Origin: Chondrosia reniformis
Lineage: Eukaryota > Porifera > Demospongiae > Chondrillida > Chondrillidae
Direction: 5' to 3'
DNA length: 64,000 bases
Assembly: GCA_947172415.1 (NCBI GenBank)
Contig: OX359201.1
Span: forward strand, 372,001 to 436,000
The translations under genes and the position numbers were made by a program. Below the pieces are notes generated by a model. It worked only from the letters and a program-made list of their open reading frames with translations. It ran no database searches and was not told where the DNA came from. Shown piece after piece: positions 1 through 13,300 of the stretch; position 1 is the stretch's first letter, and every line of letters starts with the position of its first letter.

Positions 1-1432
1 AGTTTGTATTGTAGTTGTACTTCAAACATACTGAAGTGGTAGGCATTGTTGAGGACATGAAATGTTAATAGTTAGCATGTAGCAATAGTATTATATTAGT
101 GTACTCTATTGTATTGAACATCAGTCACCAACTGGAATTGTAATATTGATGTGTGGCACTTAATTAAATCATTAAAGAACTACAGTCATTATAAGAATGT
201 ACCAGGTAGAACAGACACTGCCAACTGGAACCAATTAATTAGTACAGTCATTTACTCAATTCCAAAGAAATAGATGTACATTAAACAAATTACATCATCC
301 TTCGCAACTTCAATTTCTTTGTAGTAATGTTGTTAATTAAGTACCTAGTTAGTTTATGATAGTCAAATTGCTTCTGTGTGGTCCTAGCAACCCAATAGTA
401 GCCCCTTGTCCCTAGCAACCCAATAGTAGCCCCTTGTCCCTAGCAACCCAATAGTAGCCCCTTGTCCCTAGCAACCCAATAGTAGCCCCTGTCCCGAGCA
501 ACCCAATAGTAGCCCCTGTCCCTAGCAACCCAATAGTAGCCCCCTGTCCCTAGCAACCCAATAGTAGCCCCCTGTCCCTAGCAACCCAATAGTAGCCCCC
601 TGTCCCTAGCAATAAAATCAGCATGTAAAGTGATTACTGTATGACCTTTCTCTGAGTTGTAGAAGACATTAAAGTTGACCTCCAGTCTTGGAATGTGATA
701 GCTGACCTTGAAACAGTGCAGACAGCAAATGATGTGAGTAATATATAAGCAACCATTTTATGATTGCGCAATGTAAGTGCCCTGTATATCTGCAGCTGTC
801 TAGCCTTACTTAACGTCACTGTTAGAGGTCATTTAATTTGGAGTTACTATTCCCTTAAATAAGATGTTATGCGCTCTTAATTGAACTTTGGCTAGCTTCA
901 TTCAGCTCTGTTAACCTGAAACAACCTTCCTTGTGAACCTAGCTATTGTGTTTACATACAACCCTGGGAGTTGTGTGTGTTTACATATAACACTATCAAA
1001 GGAATATAAACGTGTCATGTGGATCTGTTTGGCATTGAACCATTTCATGTCAAATTATAACAATTTGCTGCTCCTCTGTCTTGTATATACAATACAGAGT
1101 ATTCTAACCTTACTTACTGATGGCAAGTGCTCATTGCCAACAATTACAGCAGCTGTGTTGTTGTGCTGTAGGTGTTGCTATGGTAACATTTGGTCAGTGT
1201 ATAACAATTATAAAATTCCCATATCCCATGTAGAACATACTCCATTGGATCACATCACTGAAAGAAGTGTTGGTGTCTCAATCTTAACGCTCTCATCTTC
1301 AAACTTTAACAAGGATTTTTAAATTAAGATCATCAAAATCATTATAAAAATGAATGTAAAATGTAAAATTGAAAACAATTTAAAAGATGAGTTATAAAAT
1401 TTTTAAGTGACCAAGTGTTACTATCAACCTAA
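1..1432. other. Intergenic region at left edge
   Basis: No coding exon is supported here. A 129-codon open frame at 933-1322 on the plus strand has no family resemblance and no splice or promoter context, so I treat it as chance. The interval holds the tandem repeat at 383-611 and a palindromic RFX/X-box-like site at 1174-1187 (GTTGCTATGGTAAC). The end nearest 1433 should include the 3' UTR of the first TGF-beta gene. Confidence 0.6.
383..611. repeat. 27/28-nt tandem repeat, 8 copies
   Basis: Eight head-to-tail copies of a 27-28 nt unit, followed by a partial ninth. Every unit carries CTAGCAACCCAATAG (copy 5 has CGAGCAAC). Length variation is confined to the C-run between units. Each unit pairs an AGCAAC half-site with a CCAAT pentamer. 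Related CCTAGCAAC strings recur at about 11,690-11,752. Confidence 0.95.
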
Positions 1433-2524
1433 CTACCTGCAGCCACAGTCTTTGACTTTCATATTGGCATAAATAGAGTTTTCCAAGACACTTCCTTCGT
1501 TCAGCACGACCGATACGGCCTCGTACGACACTGGTACACAGTTAACTGTGACGCGGTTCCGTGCCACATGCGCCAGAAGGTGCGCGTGATTGGTCAAGTA
1601 TGTATCCAAATTTTGGACTGAAAGAAAATAGTCAGGCGAGCAAGATCCTTCACAGATGCCAACATCATAGACATCGGGGAAAAGCACGCTTCTCGGAAAC
1701 ATGTCTACCTTTGTAAAATCTACATAGAAGGGCCTTCTTCTGCAATGTTTGTTATGGTGGGGCGATGATCGTCTGTGTCTGTTTGATTCTCCAGAGCGCG
1801 ACACGTTTCCCTCACCGCTAGTGAGGCTTGCTGGATGTTTAATTGGTAAATTGAATTCCGATTGACTATCAAAAAGGTGAACTGCTAGAATAGGTTGCGC
1901 GTTCCTCTGAGCAGCGCTAGCCTGCACCATTTGGACATCTAGCGATTCACAGCTTCCCACGCAAGTCAGTGAAGTCGTGAGCTCTACTCTTCCTAATCCG
2001 GCAGTGTCGTCGCGTAGTATGCTATTGATTACGTCTCTCATATCCACCTCGACCCATCCGCCCACGAACTGCACCAGGATTTCTACTGTCCTCCGAGTGT
2101 TACCATAACTCAATTGAACTGCTACTCTTCCATAAGAGCAGGAATTTTCTTGCCCTGCTGAAATGTTCGGCTGCAGGTAAAATCTCCACTTCGCATTGCT
2201 GATGGTCATTGTGTTACTTTCATTAAAGCTACTTCTGAGATGACTCATGTTCAGGACATTGGTCATTGACTGTCTGCACGGCTCCTTTATCGTCTCTTCC
2301 TCCAAACCTCCCAACTCGCGATCTTCCATGAAACCAATGACGCGTAGTTGTGTCAAGTCCACATTTTGACGTACATTTCCTCTACCGTCAGTCGTGCTGA
2401 GGTAGTGATCAAGAATATAAGGATGGACATCTCCACTGACCACACTTGGTGCAACCATGAGAACTGCGATAGCTATTAACCACATATCTGTCTGACCGTT
2501 ACTGATTATTTCGAATTGCTGCAT
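1433..2524 (-). CDS. TGF-beta superfamily ligand A (intronless)
   Basis: Secreted TGF-beta-family growth factor precursor in one exon. The hydrophobic signal segment contains MWLIAIAVLMVAPSVVSG. A prodomain follows with the motif HPYILDHYL. A basic RHRR site before the mature part looks like a furin-type cleavage site. The C-terminal ~100 residues form the cystine-knot domain: HCRRR, ICEGSC, VNCVPVSY and the terminal KDCGCR. Only six knot cysteines are present. Most family members have CC where this has NC, so the inter-chain disulfide cysteine is absent. Start choice: the first ATG is at 2524, but a TATA box at 2546-2553 would place the cap site near 2520, which favours the ATG at 2485; that start gives 350 residues with a cleaner signal peptide. 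A paralogue lies immediately upstream on the same strand. The subfamily (BMP, activin or TGF-beta) is not resolved. Confidence 0.93.
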   Translation of the reverse strand: MQQFEIISNGQTDMWLIAIAVLMVAPSVVSGDVHPYILDHYLSTTDGRGNVRQNVDLTQLRVIGFMEDRELGGLEEETIKEPCRQSMTNVLNMSHLRSSFNESNTMTISNAKWRFYLQPNISAGQENSCSYGRVAVQLSYGNTRRTVEILVQFVGGWVEVDMRDVINSILRDDTAGLGRVELTTSLTCVGSCESLDVQMVQASAAQRNAQPILAVHLFDSQSEFNLPIKHPASLTSGEGNVSRSGESNRHRRSSPHHNKHCRRRPFYVDFTKVDMFPRSVLFPDVYDVGICEGSCSPDYFLSVQNLDTYLTNHAHLLAHVARNRVTVNCVPVSYEAVSVVLNEGSVLENSIYANMKVKDCGCR

Positions 2525-2545
2525 AACAGTTGTGCTTTGCAAGCG

Positions 2546-2553
2546 CTTTTATA
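2546..2553 (-). promoter_or_regulatory. TATA box of TGF-beta ligand A
   Basis: TATAAAAG on the minus strand, 22-29 nt upstream of the first ATG (2524) and 61-68 nt upstream of the second in-frame ATG (2485). The geometry favours initiation at 2485. Confidence 0.6.
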
Positions 2554-3000
2554 AAGAGATTGGTCGCCATTTAATGATATTCATAGCGGATGAGCACCAT
2601 TAGGGAAGTACCCTTTAATGCCGTATATAGTCAGTTGTCCCTTGCCACTGAACTAAAACTACCAAAGGCATAGGCTCAGTAATGTTCCCTTCAACATTAC
2701 GAAAGCTATTAAATTTATATAATATATGGATGGTATAAAATTGATACAAATATAATAAGTTAAAAGTAATGTAATATGTAAACAATGAATGCTTAATTGG
2801 TGTGATATTGTTTGTCTTCAGTGAAATCTTACATATAAAAATTATAAATAAAAAGCAATATCATTCAATTTTGAATGGAAATGATAGCAGTAGTTCTGAA
2901 AAAGCTAAATATTGCTGAATATCAATTAGGACAATTATTAAAATATATTATCCTGTAACACGTAACAGAAATAACCACACAAAAGCATGCACTACTTGTC
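2554..3000. other. Spacer between the two TGF-beta genes
   Basis: AT-rich sequence with no ORF of note. It should contain the promoter of ligand A and the 3' UTR of ligand B. I see no repeat or RNA gene in it. Confidence 0.5.
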
Positions 3001-4182
3001 TCATCTACATCCGCATTTGTCCACATATAAATCTGTCCATAGTTTTGTTTGCTGACGTTTTTTGATAGCATTATAAGTAATTGCTACTGTAACTTTATAG
3101 GATACAGGAACACAGCTCGGTTTAGTGAACCGTCGATCTTTTTTATGGAGAACAGCCAGTAGACTAGAGTGTGCAGTTCCATATATTCTCTCCTTATTAA
3201 CAAAAGTTTCTATACTGCAGCTACCGATACATTTCCCAACATTTATAGTAGTTGGTAAAAGGATCTGGTCACTACCTTGTATGAGTTCTGTTCGTACCCA
3301 TGCACTGACCCTTCTGCAATGACCGCCCATGAAAGGTAATGGAGATCTCCTCTCCCTCTTAGAATCAGAGGAGCTTAATTCTGATAGTAGCATATTCAAT
3401 TCTGTCTGTTGGTAATGAACAGCCAAAATAGGCTCAAAGATGTCTAGATTACCATTAGTCCTTCTTGCACCCCCAATTTTAAAACTCAATAAACTGTCGT
3501 TTAGACAATGCAAACACCTCACTGTAGTGTAGATGGTAATGTTGTTATCTTCATGCCAAATCAGGAATGGGTTAATTCCGGATATATCGATACTAACCCA
3601 TCCTGTAGTTGGGTTATCAAGCGTTTGGGAGATTGTTAGGACAGGACTGCTAAAATTTGTCGTATAAATACGAGCAAGTACCTCCAAATCTCCACAGCCC
3701 GGACTGATCGATTGTTTCAGGTAGAATACCCACTTTGCTTTAAGGATGGACACCACCGCATCGCCAGAGGTGATTGATTGTATGTGGTTTACTGATGACT
3801 GCTGGCACGGAGTATCAACTGTTTCTCTTTCAAGCCACGAGCGATCTGTATACGTATGCGGAAAAACACGAGCAATAATATATTAACTCTTAATTATACA
3901 AATCATGTTTACACCAAAAATAATCGTTAAGATTTATAAAAAGCTCATTTGCTAATTAATGTGTAAACACAGATACGTACCGCCCTGATAGTTGTCCAAG
4001 AACCCCCATATAGCAATATCGTCGGGATTGGCGTCAGAACGTATGGCGCCAGTGTCGTCTGTGGCTCGCTGATAGTGTTGAAGTATGTATGGATGGACTC
4101 GACCACTCACTGTGGGAAAAACTGGCTTAATCAGAAATGCTGAGAAAGCTAGAAAAATCACTTTCAAATTTACTAACTTCAT
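3001..4182 (-). CDS. TGF-beta superfamily ligand B (two exons)
   Basis: Second secreted ligand, 348 residues, exons 4182-3981 and 3845-3001. The donor is GTACGT and the acceptor TATACAG; the join is phase 1 and restores an Asp codon. The signal peptide is MKLVNLKVIFLAFSAFLIKP. The prodomain repeats the HPYILQHY motif of ligand A. A KRERRS furin-like site precedes the mature domain, which has HCRRV, KCIGSC, PSCVPVSY and the terminal DKCGCR. As in ligand A, the inter-chain cysteine is missing (SC in place of CC). The two prodomains align across the intron, which ligand A lacks, so the pair is a tandem duplication followed by intron loss or gain. It is divergently arranged with the exchanger gene that starts at 4327. 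Confidence 0.93.
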
Positions 4183-4225
4183 GTCGTTTTGAATTTATCG
4201 CTATGGCAGCAAACAGCGTAACGCT

Positions 4226-4233
4226 CCTTTATA
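4226..4233 (-). promoter_or_regulatory. TATA box of TGF-beta ligand B
   Basis: TATAAAGG on the minus strand, 44-51 nt upstream of the ATG at 4182, inside the 144-bp gap shared with the plus-strand exchanger gene. Confidence 0.6.
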
Positions 4234-4326
4234 CCAGTAGACCAATCGTATCAAACCAAAGAATTTAAGCAATGTAATTAAGATGTACCTATAGGTTACG
4301 GATGTCAAGGACAGAATTGTGTTATC

Positions 4327-7300
4327 ATGACTGTTTTAGCAAGCGACAATTCTACTCGCGGTGATCCTGGGATTCTCTTTCAAAAGGTCGCAACAGTTTT
4401 AGCAGACTTCGTAGAAGGTTTTGCAAAGAATTTGTCCAATGAAACAGACGGCCATGCAGAGACTCACGCAGAACACAGCTCTGCACACGACCCAACTCTT
4501 CTACTCTTTCTCTTTGTCGCATTTACACTTGGAGGTAATTAATTTTAAGACTATTTTTATTGTATTGCATTAAATAGTATCTTGTATGTGCATGCATCTA
4601 ATAAGTGAATTACAATAACAGGTATTGGAATTCCAAAATTATAATATTGGAGGCTTCAACCATATTTGGTTATCTAATTAAAATATCTAACTTTGTTAGC
4701 ACTTGAGTGGGATTTGTAGCTATTAGTCTGTGTTTACACACAATAAGAATAAAATGCTTAATTTTTCCGATAGGCTGTGTCTAATTTTCATAAACACGTC
4801 CTTCTGCTTTGCTTGTGTGTCATTATATTAATGCAGCTCTTGTCAGACAATTACTAAAGAAGACGCCTATCCCATACACTGTTATATTGATATGCCTTGG
4901 ATTAATAATTGGAGCCGTTTCCAATGCTGTTCCCATTTTGAAGGACTACACCACCTTGGCTAAAATTGATCCTCATTTGATGTTGTATATCTTTCTACCG
5001 ATCCTCATCTTTGAATCAGCCTTTGCAATGGACGTTCACACTTTCAAGAAGACAGTCGGCCAGTCTCTTATTCTGGCTGGCCCAGGAATGGTTCTGAGTG
5101 CAGTGCTAACTGCCATCATGGCACGGTACATCTTTCAATACAACTGGTCTTGGGTTGTTAGCCTCCTCTTTGGTACAATCCTCAGTGCTACTGACCCAGT
5201 AGCAGTGGTGGCTCTCCTGAAGGAGTTGGGTAAGTATTTAGTACGTCAGACCAAAGTCTTAACACCATAAGCTTATATGATATGCAGTATTCAATATATA
5301 CATTAGTTATATAGGTATGTATTATGCATAGCAACCACTCACATTTGAAGACACAACCAATTAGAAGGAAGACTACAAAATACAATCATTTTTCGTCTCC
5401 CCAAAAATGTCTGTCTTACAACCAAATACCACCACACTAAAATTTATGACCACCTTATAAGACCTTTGTATGCCATTCCTAGCTGAAGTGATATTTTAGT
5501 GAGGTTTCATTGCAAGAAGATGTATGCGATTCCTTTATCTTCTATATCATTTCACCTGTATTAATATTGCTGGTTGCTGTATGTTCAGGGGCTCCTGTAC
5601 AGCTGGGAATTGTCATTGAAGGAGAGTCTTTGTTGAATGATGGGGCTGCCATTGTGCTTTTTGAAGTTTTGAAAACAGAGTTACTACCAGGAACAGCACA
5701 GACAGGTAGATACGTAGATGTGATATACAACTGAATACATAAATTCTTTCATGCTTCAAATTCCAATGATGCATTGATCAAACACACCCATTACTTGTTA
5801 ATCTCATCTTTTTATATATCACCAGCTTATATAATGCATCTTTGTTCATTTTGAATCCCTCTTCTCTTCTCACCTCTCTTCCTCTCCCTCTCCCCCTCCC
5901 CTCCCCTCCCTCCCCTCTTCTTTCTCTCCTTCCCTCTCCCTCTCCCCTCTCTCCCAATTACACTTAATTCTTGACACAATAAAGAGAAAACAAAAATTTA
6001 TGGAATTGGGCCTACTTCAACTTTTAAGAACATTATAGGACTTCAAAATATGTTTTTCCTCTCTTTTCCTCTCTTCCACACTGCAGGACTAAGTATATTT
6101 GTCTACTTCCTAAGAGTAGTCGTAGGAGGTCCCTTATTTGGTTGGGTCATGGGCAAGCTGACCATCTTGTGGCTCTCAAATGTGTTCAATGATGCCTTGA
6201 TTGAGATTACAATTACACTGGCATCAACCTATATCACCTTCTACATCGGAGAATCATTCTTGAAAGTGTCTGGAGTGCTAGCTGTGGTAACATTGGGCAT
6301 TGAAATTAGCAGTAGAAGAAGCAATATTAGTCCAGAAGTGGAGAAATTCCTTCACAGGTAACTCTCTGCATGTTGTTGGGCTTGCATGTGTGTGAATTTG
6401 TAGTTATTTAAACTGTTTTGATATATAATTATAGGATATATGTGAAAGTAGTTTGTTCATGTGTATATGCATAACTGATAGTGGGTTAAATTTAGTTATT
6501 TATATTGAAATACTACTTGCAGCGTAAGCCAGCTGCTTCATAAATATGTATACCTTATATAGCAGTGTGTTGCCTTACTAGTTCGGAACTATTTGTTCAT
6601 TTAGCTTATCTGATTAATGAGTCTAGCAGCTGTATTAAATGCTAGCTAAACTGTACAATGTGTCAGCATCAACCCTCTCCTCACACCTTACTTTGTGTAA
6701 ACAGTTGACACTTAAACCTTGAGCTTGAATTGTTCTGTACGCTTTCATTCACTGATGCTGCTGTGTTAGTTTCTTGTGAAATGCTACTCTTGTCCATCAT
6801 CAATAGAAGCCTCTATCCATCAAAATACTTCCCACCCAATCTCGCCTGAAGCATCCATTAGGTCAATCTTGAGACCTGTAATGTGTGCATGAATCTTAAA
6901 TGTTGACTTGTAATAGAATTAACGTATAAATTTTCCTTCAGTCTATTGTAAAATGGAGTGTATAGATAGATGTATATTGGTTCTGATGAAGTGTGTTTGC
7001 TACTCAAGGGATGCTTGAACCTTGGACGGCCCACATTGTAAAACAGGTAGTTCTTGTAAAAATGCGTTGTCACAAGTGCAGAATGCTATTCAGGGCTGTG
7101 ACACGGTAGCAGTATTATGAATGTGATGTCATTAAGGTGTAGAATGTGATGTACATTGGCACTCATGCTGTATTACATATTGCACTCTGATGGTCAGTTG
7201 GCTCCCTCTTGTGACCCTATGTGGAATGTTCCTGACAGGGAAGTACACTGTCTGACATGCTCTCTTGTCTAGGTTTTGGGAGATGCTTGGCTATTTGGCA

Positions 7301-10300
7301 AACACACTCATTTTTGTGCTTGTGGGCGTGGTAATTGCGCAACAGGCATTTTCAGGTGTGGAAGGACTCAGTTGGATGTATCTGGTTGTACTCTATTTAA
7401 CGCTCATCATCATCAGGTACCTAAAATATCCATTCACTTCATAATAATAATAATAATAATGATTTTTATTAATGTGACATGCTATTCTGAAAAAAAGATC
7501 AGTCAGAAATAGCCCAACCCATGGTGGGTTTACAAGTCACTAGCAGGGGGTATACATTTCCAGGGCCATGCAGGGAGGGTGTATGTATTACAAAACCTTT
7601 ATGGAACAAAAATTAGCATGCATGTTCCATGTTCTTACAGGTTGATCATAGTGTCTGCTGCAACTCCTATACTGAGCCGGATTGGCTACTCCATGAAGTG
7701 GCAGCACGCTGTGGTCATCTCCTGGGGAGGGCTGCGAGGGGCAGTTGGACTTGCTCTGGCGCTAGTGGTGGTACAGGAAGGCAACAGCTATCCTGGAACA
7801 GTGCTGCAGTCAATTGGAAATCATGTGAGATATTATGGTGTAGATGTACTGTATTATATTGATATGTCTATGCCATATACATATATATACATACGTACGT
7901 ACATATACGTATATACCGCCATAGAGCATTAAGTATATGTAGATAAATACCTTTTGTGTATGGTATAGAGGAAAATGTCTGTGAGTGTATATTTTCATGG
8001 AAGAGCTCTGCCATAGTTTTTGCAGTTCAATTTTTGAAGATTACCTACATATATGCTATACTATTTTATGTAATACAAGTTTGAGGTATAAATGTTCATA
8101 ATTTGAATGGAATCCTTGTAAAAATAATGTAATTTATTGAAAATTTCTCACTCTATGGTATGTTCCAAATACATGTACATCTGATCGACAGAGTACATGA
8201 ACTTGTGAGAGCCGGCTAAGTTCCTAATTATATTTCTAACTAAATCTATCAGTTAACCTTTGCCTCAAGTCATGCGATGCTGACATCACAGAATTGGTTT
8301 AAGTGGTATCTGTTATACCACAAAGTGTATCCATGAACAAGATTCCCAGGTTAAGGTGGGTGTTGCAACCGTGGGATGCTTACGAATAGCTGGTCTTACG
8401 AGCAGGATTCCTCCTGTGGTGAGAATAAAAAGCCTTTATTCTGGTGCCCCCTCCAATGAGATATACATCCACCTCAATAGTAGGATGTAACCGTTTTAAC
8501 CAACTGTTGTAGTTGTACTCACAGGTTGTCCTCAGGCTAAATGACTTTGAAACTGAAAGTGGTGTGTCCTGTAGGTTCGAATTCACACGTCTCTTTAGAC
8601 CTCTAAACATTCAGAATATTGGATAAATGTGCTTGCATATAATGTGTCGGATGTTCGCATGTTGTATGTTGAATTTGAAAGTAAATTGATACATATTCAA
8701 TCATTATTTAATGACCTTTTAACTTTTGTCTTGTTTTCCTCTTATTACAGTTTTTATTCTACACTGCTGGCATTGTTATTCTAACGCTACTAGTGAATGC
8801 ATCCACAACTGAATACCTCCTCAAGTTTTTAGGAATGAGTGAGATTTCGCATGCCAAGAAGCTTGCCATGGCTCAAGCTGTCAAAAGGGTACAGGAGGCA
8901 CAATTGAGGGCAATGAGTATGCTCAAATCTGACCACTTCTTGGCAGATGCCAACTGGCCCATGGTCGAAAAGTCCACATTTGTGGATGATCCCTACAGGG
9001 ACACTGAAGAGGAGGTGGGGCTGGTTGTGCAAGATATCTTGCATGAGTTGCACCACATTTAGTTAATATATACAAAAATGTGTAAGTTTCACATATAATA
9101 CATATAATGCAATGCATACCCATTGGCCCAGTAAAGAAGAAGAGAAGTAGAAGGAGAAAACTCTTGTATCCTGTTTTATCCTTGTCCAAAGCTCTCACTA
9201 GATTTAGCTCCCTATAGGCTTTCTAGTCTAAGTATATAGATTAAGCATGTTGAAAGGTGGCTATTATTCATATCTAAAATAGTAATAAAGTTAACTTTAT
9301 TCATACCCTTTCCTATATCTGTGGGCAGGTACCTGGTGCCCATTGTTTGAGTGCCCGGTGCAGGGAGTTGTAGCTACATATTACATCATTACTGAGATGA
9401 TCTTCTAAGAATGTACTACTAAACATGATTACAAGATTGTGTGTCTGCGAACAAATTATTTCTTTGGTTTAGAATTAGAAATGTTTCTAAATTAGTTCAA
9501 GAAATAACCAAATGTATATTGACATTATCTTTTAAACAGGCCTTAATTAAGCAATCAACTCCCTTCCATATATTACAGATATAATACATATAAGTTTATA
9601 CGATTACCATATGCACTATATATGCAGAGTCTTCACATTGATATAGCTCTGTATAACGTGAGTGTTTGTAAGTTTCTGCATGCACCACACTGATTTAGCA
9701 GAGAATAATCAGATACAATTGTATCATCTTGTTGCCATTCCACTGATTGCATCATCTTGTTAGGTCTTGTTCTTCTGTCTACATTCTCATAGATTCCAAA
9801 GAATGCGCTGATCATGAAGGCAACTCACTGTCCTCAGTGTGACGCTACAGTCCCCAGGATCCCCCACCCCAGAGAGCTGGCAGAGATAGCTGAAGAGGCT
9901 CGGATACGCACCATCAAGGCAGAAAAGACGAGCTACTGGAGACAGTTTGAGCAAGGGATGCTGGGACGAGATGCTGTCCTGGTTCTCAACTCTATAGCTG
10001 ACACTGCAATGGACACTCCCGAGAGGTTGGTCATTAGTGTATTGCAACGCATATATATACCCAATACGTAGCAGGAAATGTTCAAGGGGAAAATTTCACT
10101 ATTCTCAAGGAATTTGTTCAAATTACGAGACTTTCTACCTCAAAATTGTATAATAATATGTAGGCAATCCTCAAAAATAAAACTATAGAAAACTTTTTCC
10201 ATGAAAATATTTATATTTCGTGAAAATTTTCTGCAACAAGGAAATATGTATATATATACGTAACTTTGATAATGTGGCAGAGTTGATGTCATTATAGTGT

Positions 10301-13300
10301 GGCACTTGCATACATTTGAAAAGAAAGAGGAGCTGGATAAATATGTGTTTTTGTTTTCATAGACTGATGTATGAGCATGGCAACGTGTGTGTAGTTACAA
10401 CTTTATGTATATGTCCGGATCCACATGTTTACACAATACTATACACCTTTAACAATACATACATACACTGCATTATAGACTACGGCATATTCTCATAATT
10501 CATATACATGTAACATATATATGCACACATCTGTACTTACTAATACTTTAGGACCTCTGTTATGTATATGTATGTTGTAAGAATACAGAGTGATTAGAAT
10601 GTATTCTGTACTACTGATGTGTATACAAGCAGTGAAAGGACACTTATGACTTGGAGTGTGACCACCGACATTATTTCCTTGTCTCTTCAATGCTTAAGAA
10701 TTTATAGACTGTCCAACTCTGTATGCATAAAAAATCTAAGATACCATTTTCCTACATGCTATGTACCTATTCTGTAAAAGAGCCTATAGGGGAACTAAAC
10801 CTGAAGAGAGCTTTTGGATGAGGATACAGGAGTCTTTTCTTCCTTCTTTTCCTTTCTTTCATCTTCTTCTCCACTGGGTCAGACAGCCATTTCTGGGAAT
10901 TCCACCCTTCATCAGTGATCCTGGGAGTCTTTATCTTTTCTTTATCTTGATCTTCTGTGAATCCTTGGCATGTATATCTACTGATTGCATTCCAAGATTT
11001 GTTCAAACAGTTCGATTAGTTAGTTGTTAAGCTCATGGCAGTTATTGGACAGTTTGTTTATGTAATTTACAATGTATCTCTGCTTTGATAAGTCCATATA
11101 GCTTTGTCATTGGGACTAGGTTATCCATACGTACATACATACACATGTTGGTATCCATTTGTAATAAACCCATTGATCACTTTGTAATACGTGTACAATA
11201 TATATACAGTATGTACAACACATACATGTACATACACACATTTTACATATATCATCTGGGTATATATACGTATATGTCTTAAATATCTTAACTGCTGTAC
11301 ACTTGTGTGTGCACTTTTTGTATAGGAAGTGAAATCTTATGAAAGCATCTTAATTATTCATTACAGTATGACATCAAAATATCCTTTATTATTATCTGAT
11401 TTGGAATTTTTGTATGAAATTATCAATTGAACTCAGCAGCTTACCAAAGCTTTACATAGGATAGTATTTCATGTGACCCTGTGATGTATTGTTCTGGAAT
11501 ATTATATTATAATGGACAGAAGGCTGTATTTCATGTAGTAGGCTTGCCTACCATGTTAAGGAAAGACCCATTACACACAGCTATATTCATTTAACTAGCT
11601 CAGAATTAGTACTTTACATAACAGTTGTTACAGAGACTAGCACTGGTAGATAATTGGTAAAATGTCCAAGTGACCTCCTTAAACCTAACAACAACCTAAC
11701 AACACCCTAGCAACAACCCTAGCAACAAACCTATAGCAACACCCCTAGCATATAGGTAGGATATATGTGTGTGCACAAGTCTTTTATCTGTCCATTGTCT
11801 TCAAAACAGGTTGATTACCAAGAAAGACATCGAAGGGAACTGGAGGATACCTAAACTGTTGAAAGTTCTGGTATGTTTGTATGTACTTCATTAGTTTAGC
11901 CAAGATTAGACTGCGGTCTCTTGGCTGGTTTGGTGTAATACAGTCCAGTGAATATTTACATATTTATGTTGTAATGATGTTTATTTAATGTCCCTTTGCT
12001 TCCCCAGAGGTCCTACATCGAGCAGGTCTACAACTGGAAGGCTACTGACTTGCCTCCAGCCCCAACTAAATCCTGTCTGTACTATCCCTACAAGATTGCC
12101 ACAAACAACTATGTGGACGGGTGCATCATGGGGGTCATTGGTATCAACATGGTACTAACCATAGTGGAGCTGATAATAGTGGACACAACAGCTCTGTTTG
12201 CTCTGCAAATTGTAAACTACTTTTTTGTGGTCTTCTATGTGGCCGAAGTCATCGTCAAGGTATTATGCATTTTCAACCTAATGAACCCTGTTATATAAGT
12301 GTTATTACAATATGTACGTATACTAAAGAATTCCTTATTCCATTTTATGCAATACTATTAAAGTGAATCAAAGAGGAGCAGAAAGTCTGTAAAATTAAAT
12401 GTACTAGCCCCAAGACATTCATATATGTACATAATTAATACATATACATGTACTAGGATATTACCATCAGAATCCATACATATAACAATTTTACACAATA
12501 TCCACAACTATCTTTCTATTTATACAATTTTACACAATGCCCAGAACTATATATCTAATATAAGGTATTTTAAGCATTCTACAATCTCATTATCTAATAC
12601 AATCACAGTCAGCCCACAGGCTATGTAAGACACTCATCATGTGTATGTGTATTATTTCTTAATTAGATGCTTGGCCTGAGAAAGTACTACTGGTTTAGCA
12701 AATGGAATATATTTGATTTTGCCATCACTATTCTCTCTATCCTGGACACAACTGTAGTGGACATTGCTGTTCCTACCGTCAAAGGTGTCAATCCAGGCCT
12801 GTTTCGCATTCTCAGCGTGTTTAGGATCCTCCGTATCATCAGAGCAGGAAGATTGCTAAAGGTATTTCAACAGTTTGAATTAAGGCAAATTAGTTCCTGC
12901 TATCTGGGATATGGTTTTCATAGACGGGTAGTTATGCAAACAGTGTGGTGTAGTCCTCTGAATGGATTGTACAAACACTGTCCTCTCCCGTCTTCTATAT
13001 ATAGCATCATAGACCTCGTCCAGCATCACTAGCTAGTATAATATACTCCTATACACTTTAAATACATGAAAACATGTTTAAAGTCAGACTTCATTAATAG
13101 AGGGCAATTACTGTCTACTCTTTTATCAGTAATCATTCCAATTGGAGCTTCAATGATATGCGAGTTTTAGAAACATTTATATTAGCTATAGTACTCTATT
13201 CTTAATTGATGTCTGCGAATTAATGCTGATATATACCAAGTATCTTTCCATTCGATAGAGTTACAGAAGCAAATGTACAAACTTATGTATGGGGAGAGAT

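Noticed and set aside
383-611. CRISPR-like array
   Set aside because: Units are contiguous 27-28 nt copies without unique spacers, in a eukaryotic genome.
933-1322. 129-codon plus-strand open frame
   Set aside because: No domain, no splice or promoter context, Cys/Leu-rich composition typical of a chance frame in AT-rich DNA.
7810-7998. Tyr/Ile-rich frames in TA-rich introns
   Set aside because: Low-complexity TATATACGTA sequence read through; found in many introns without conservation.
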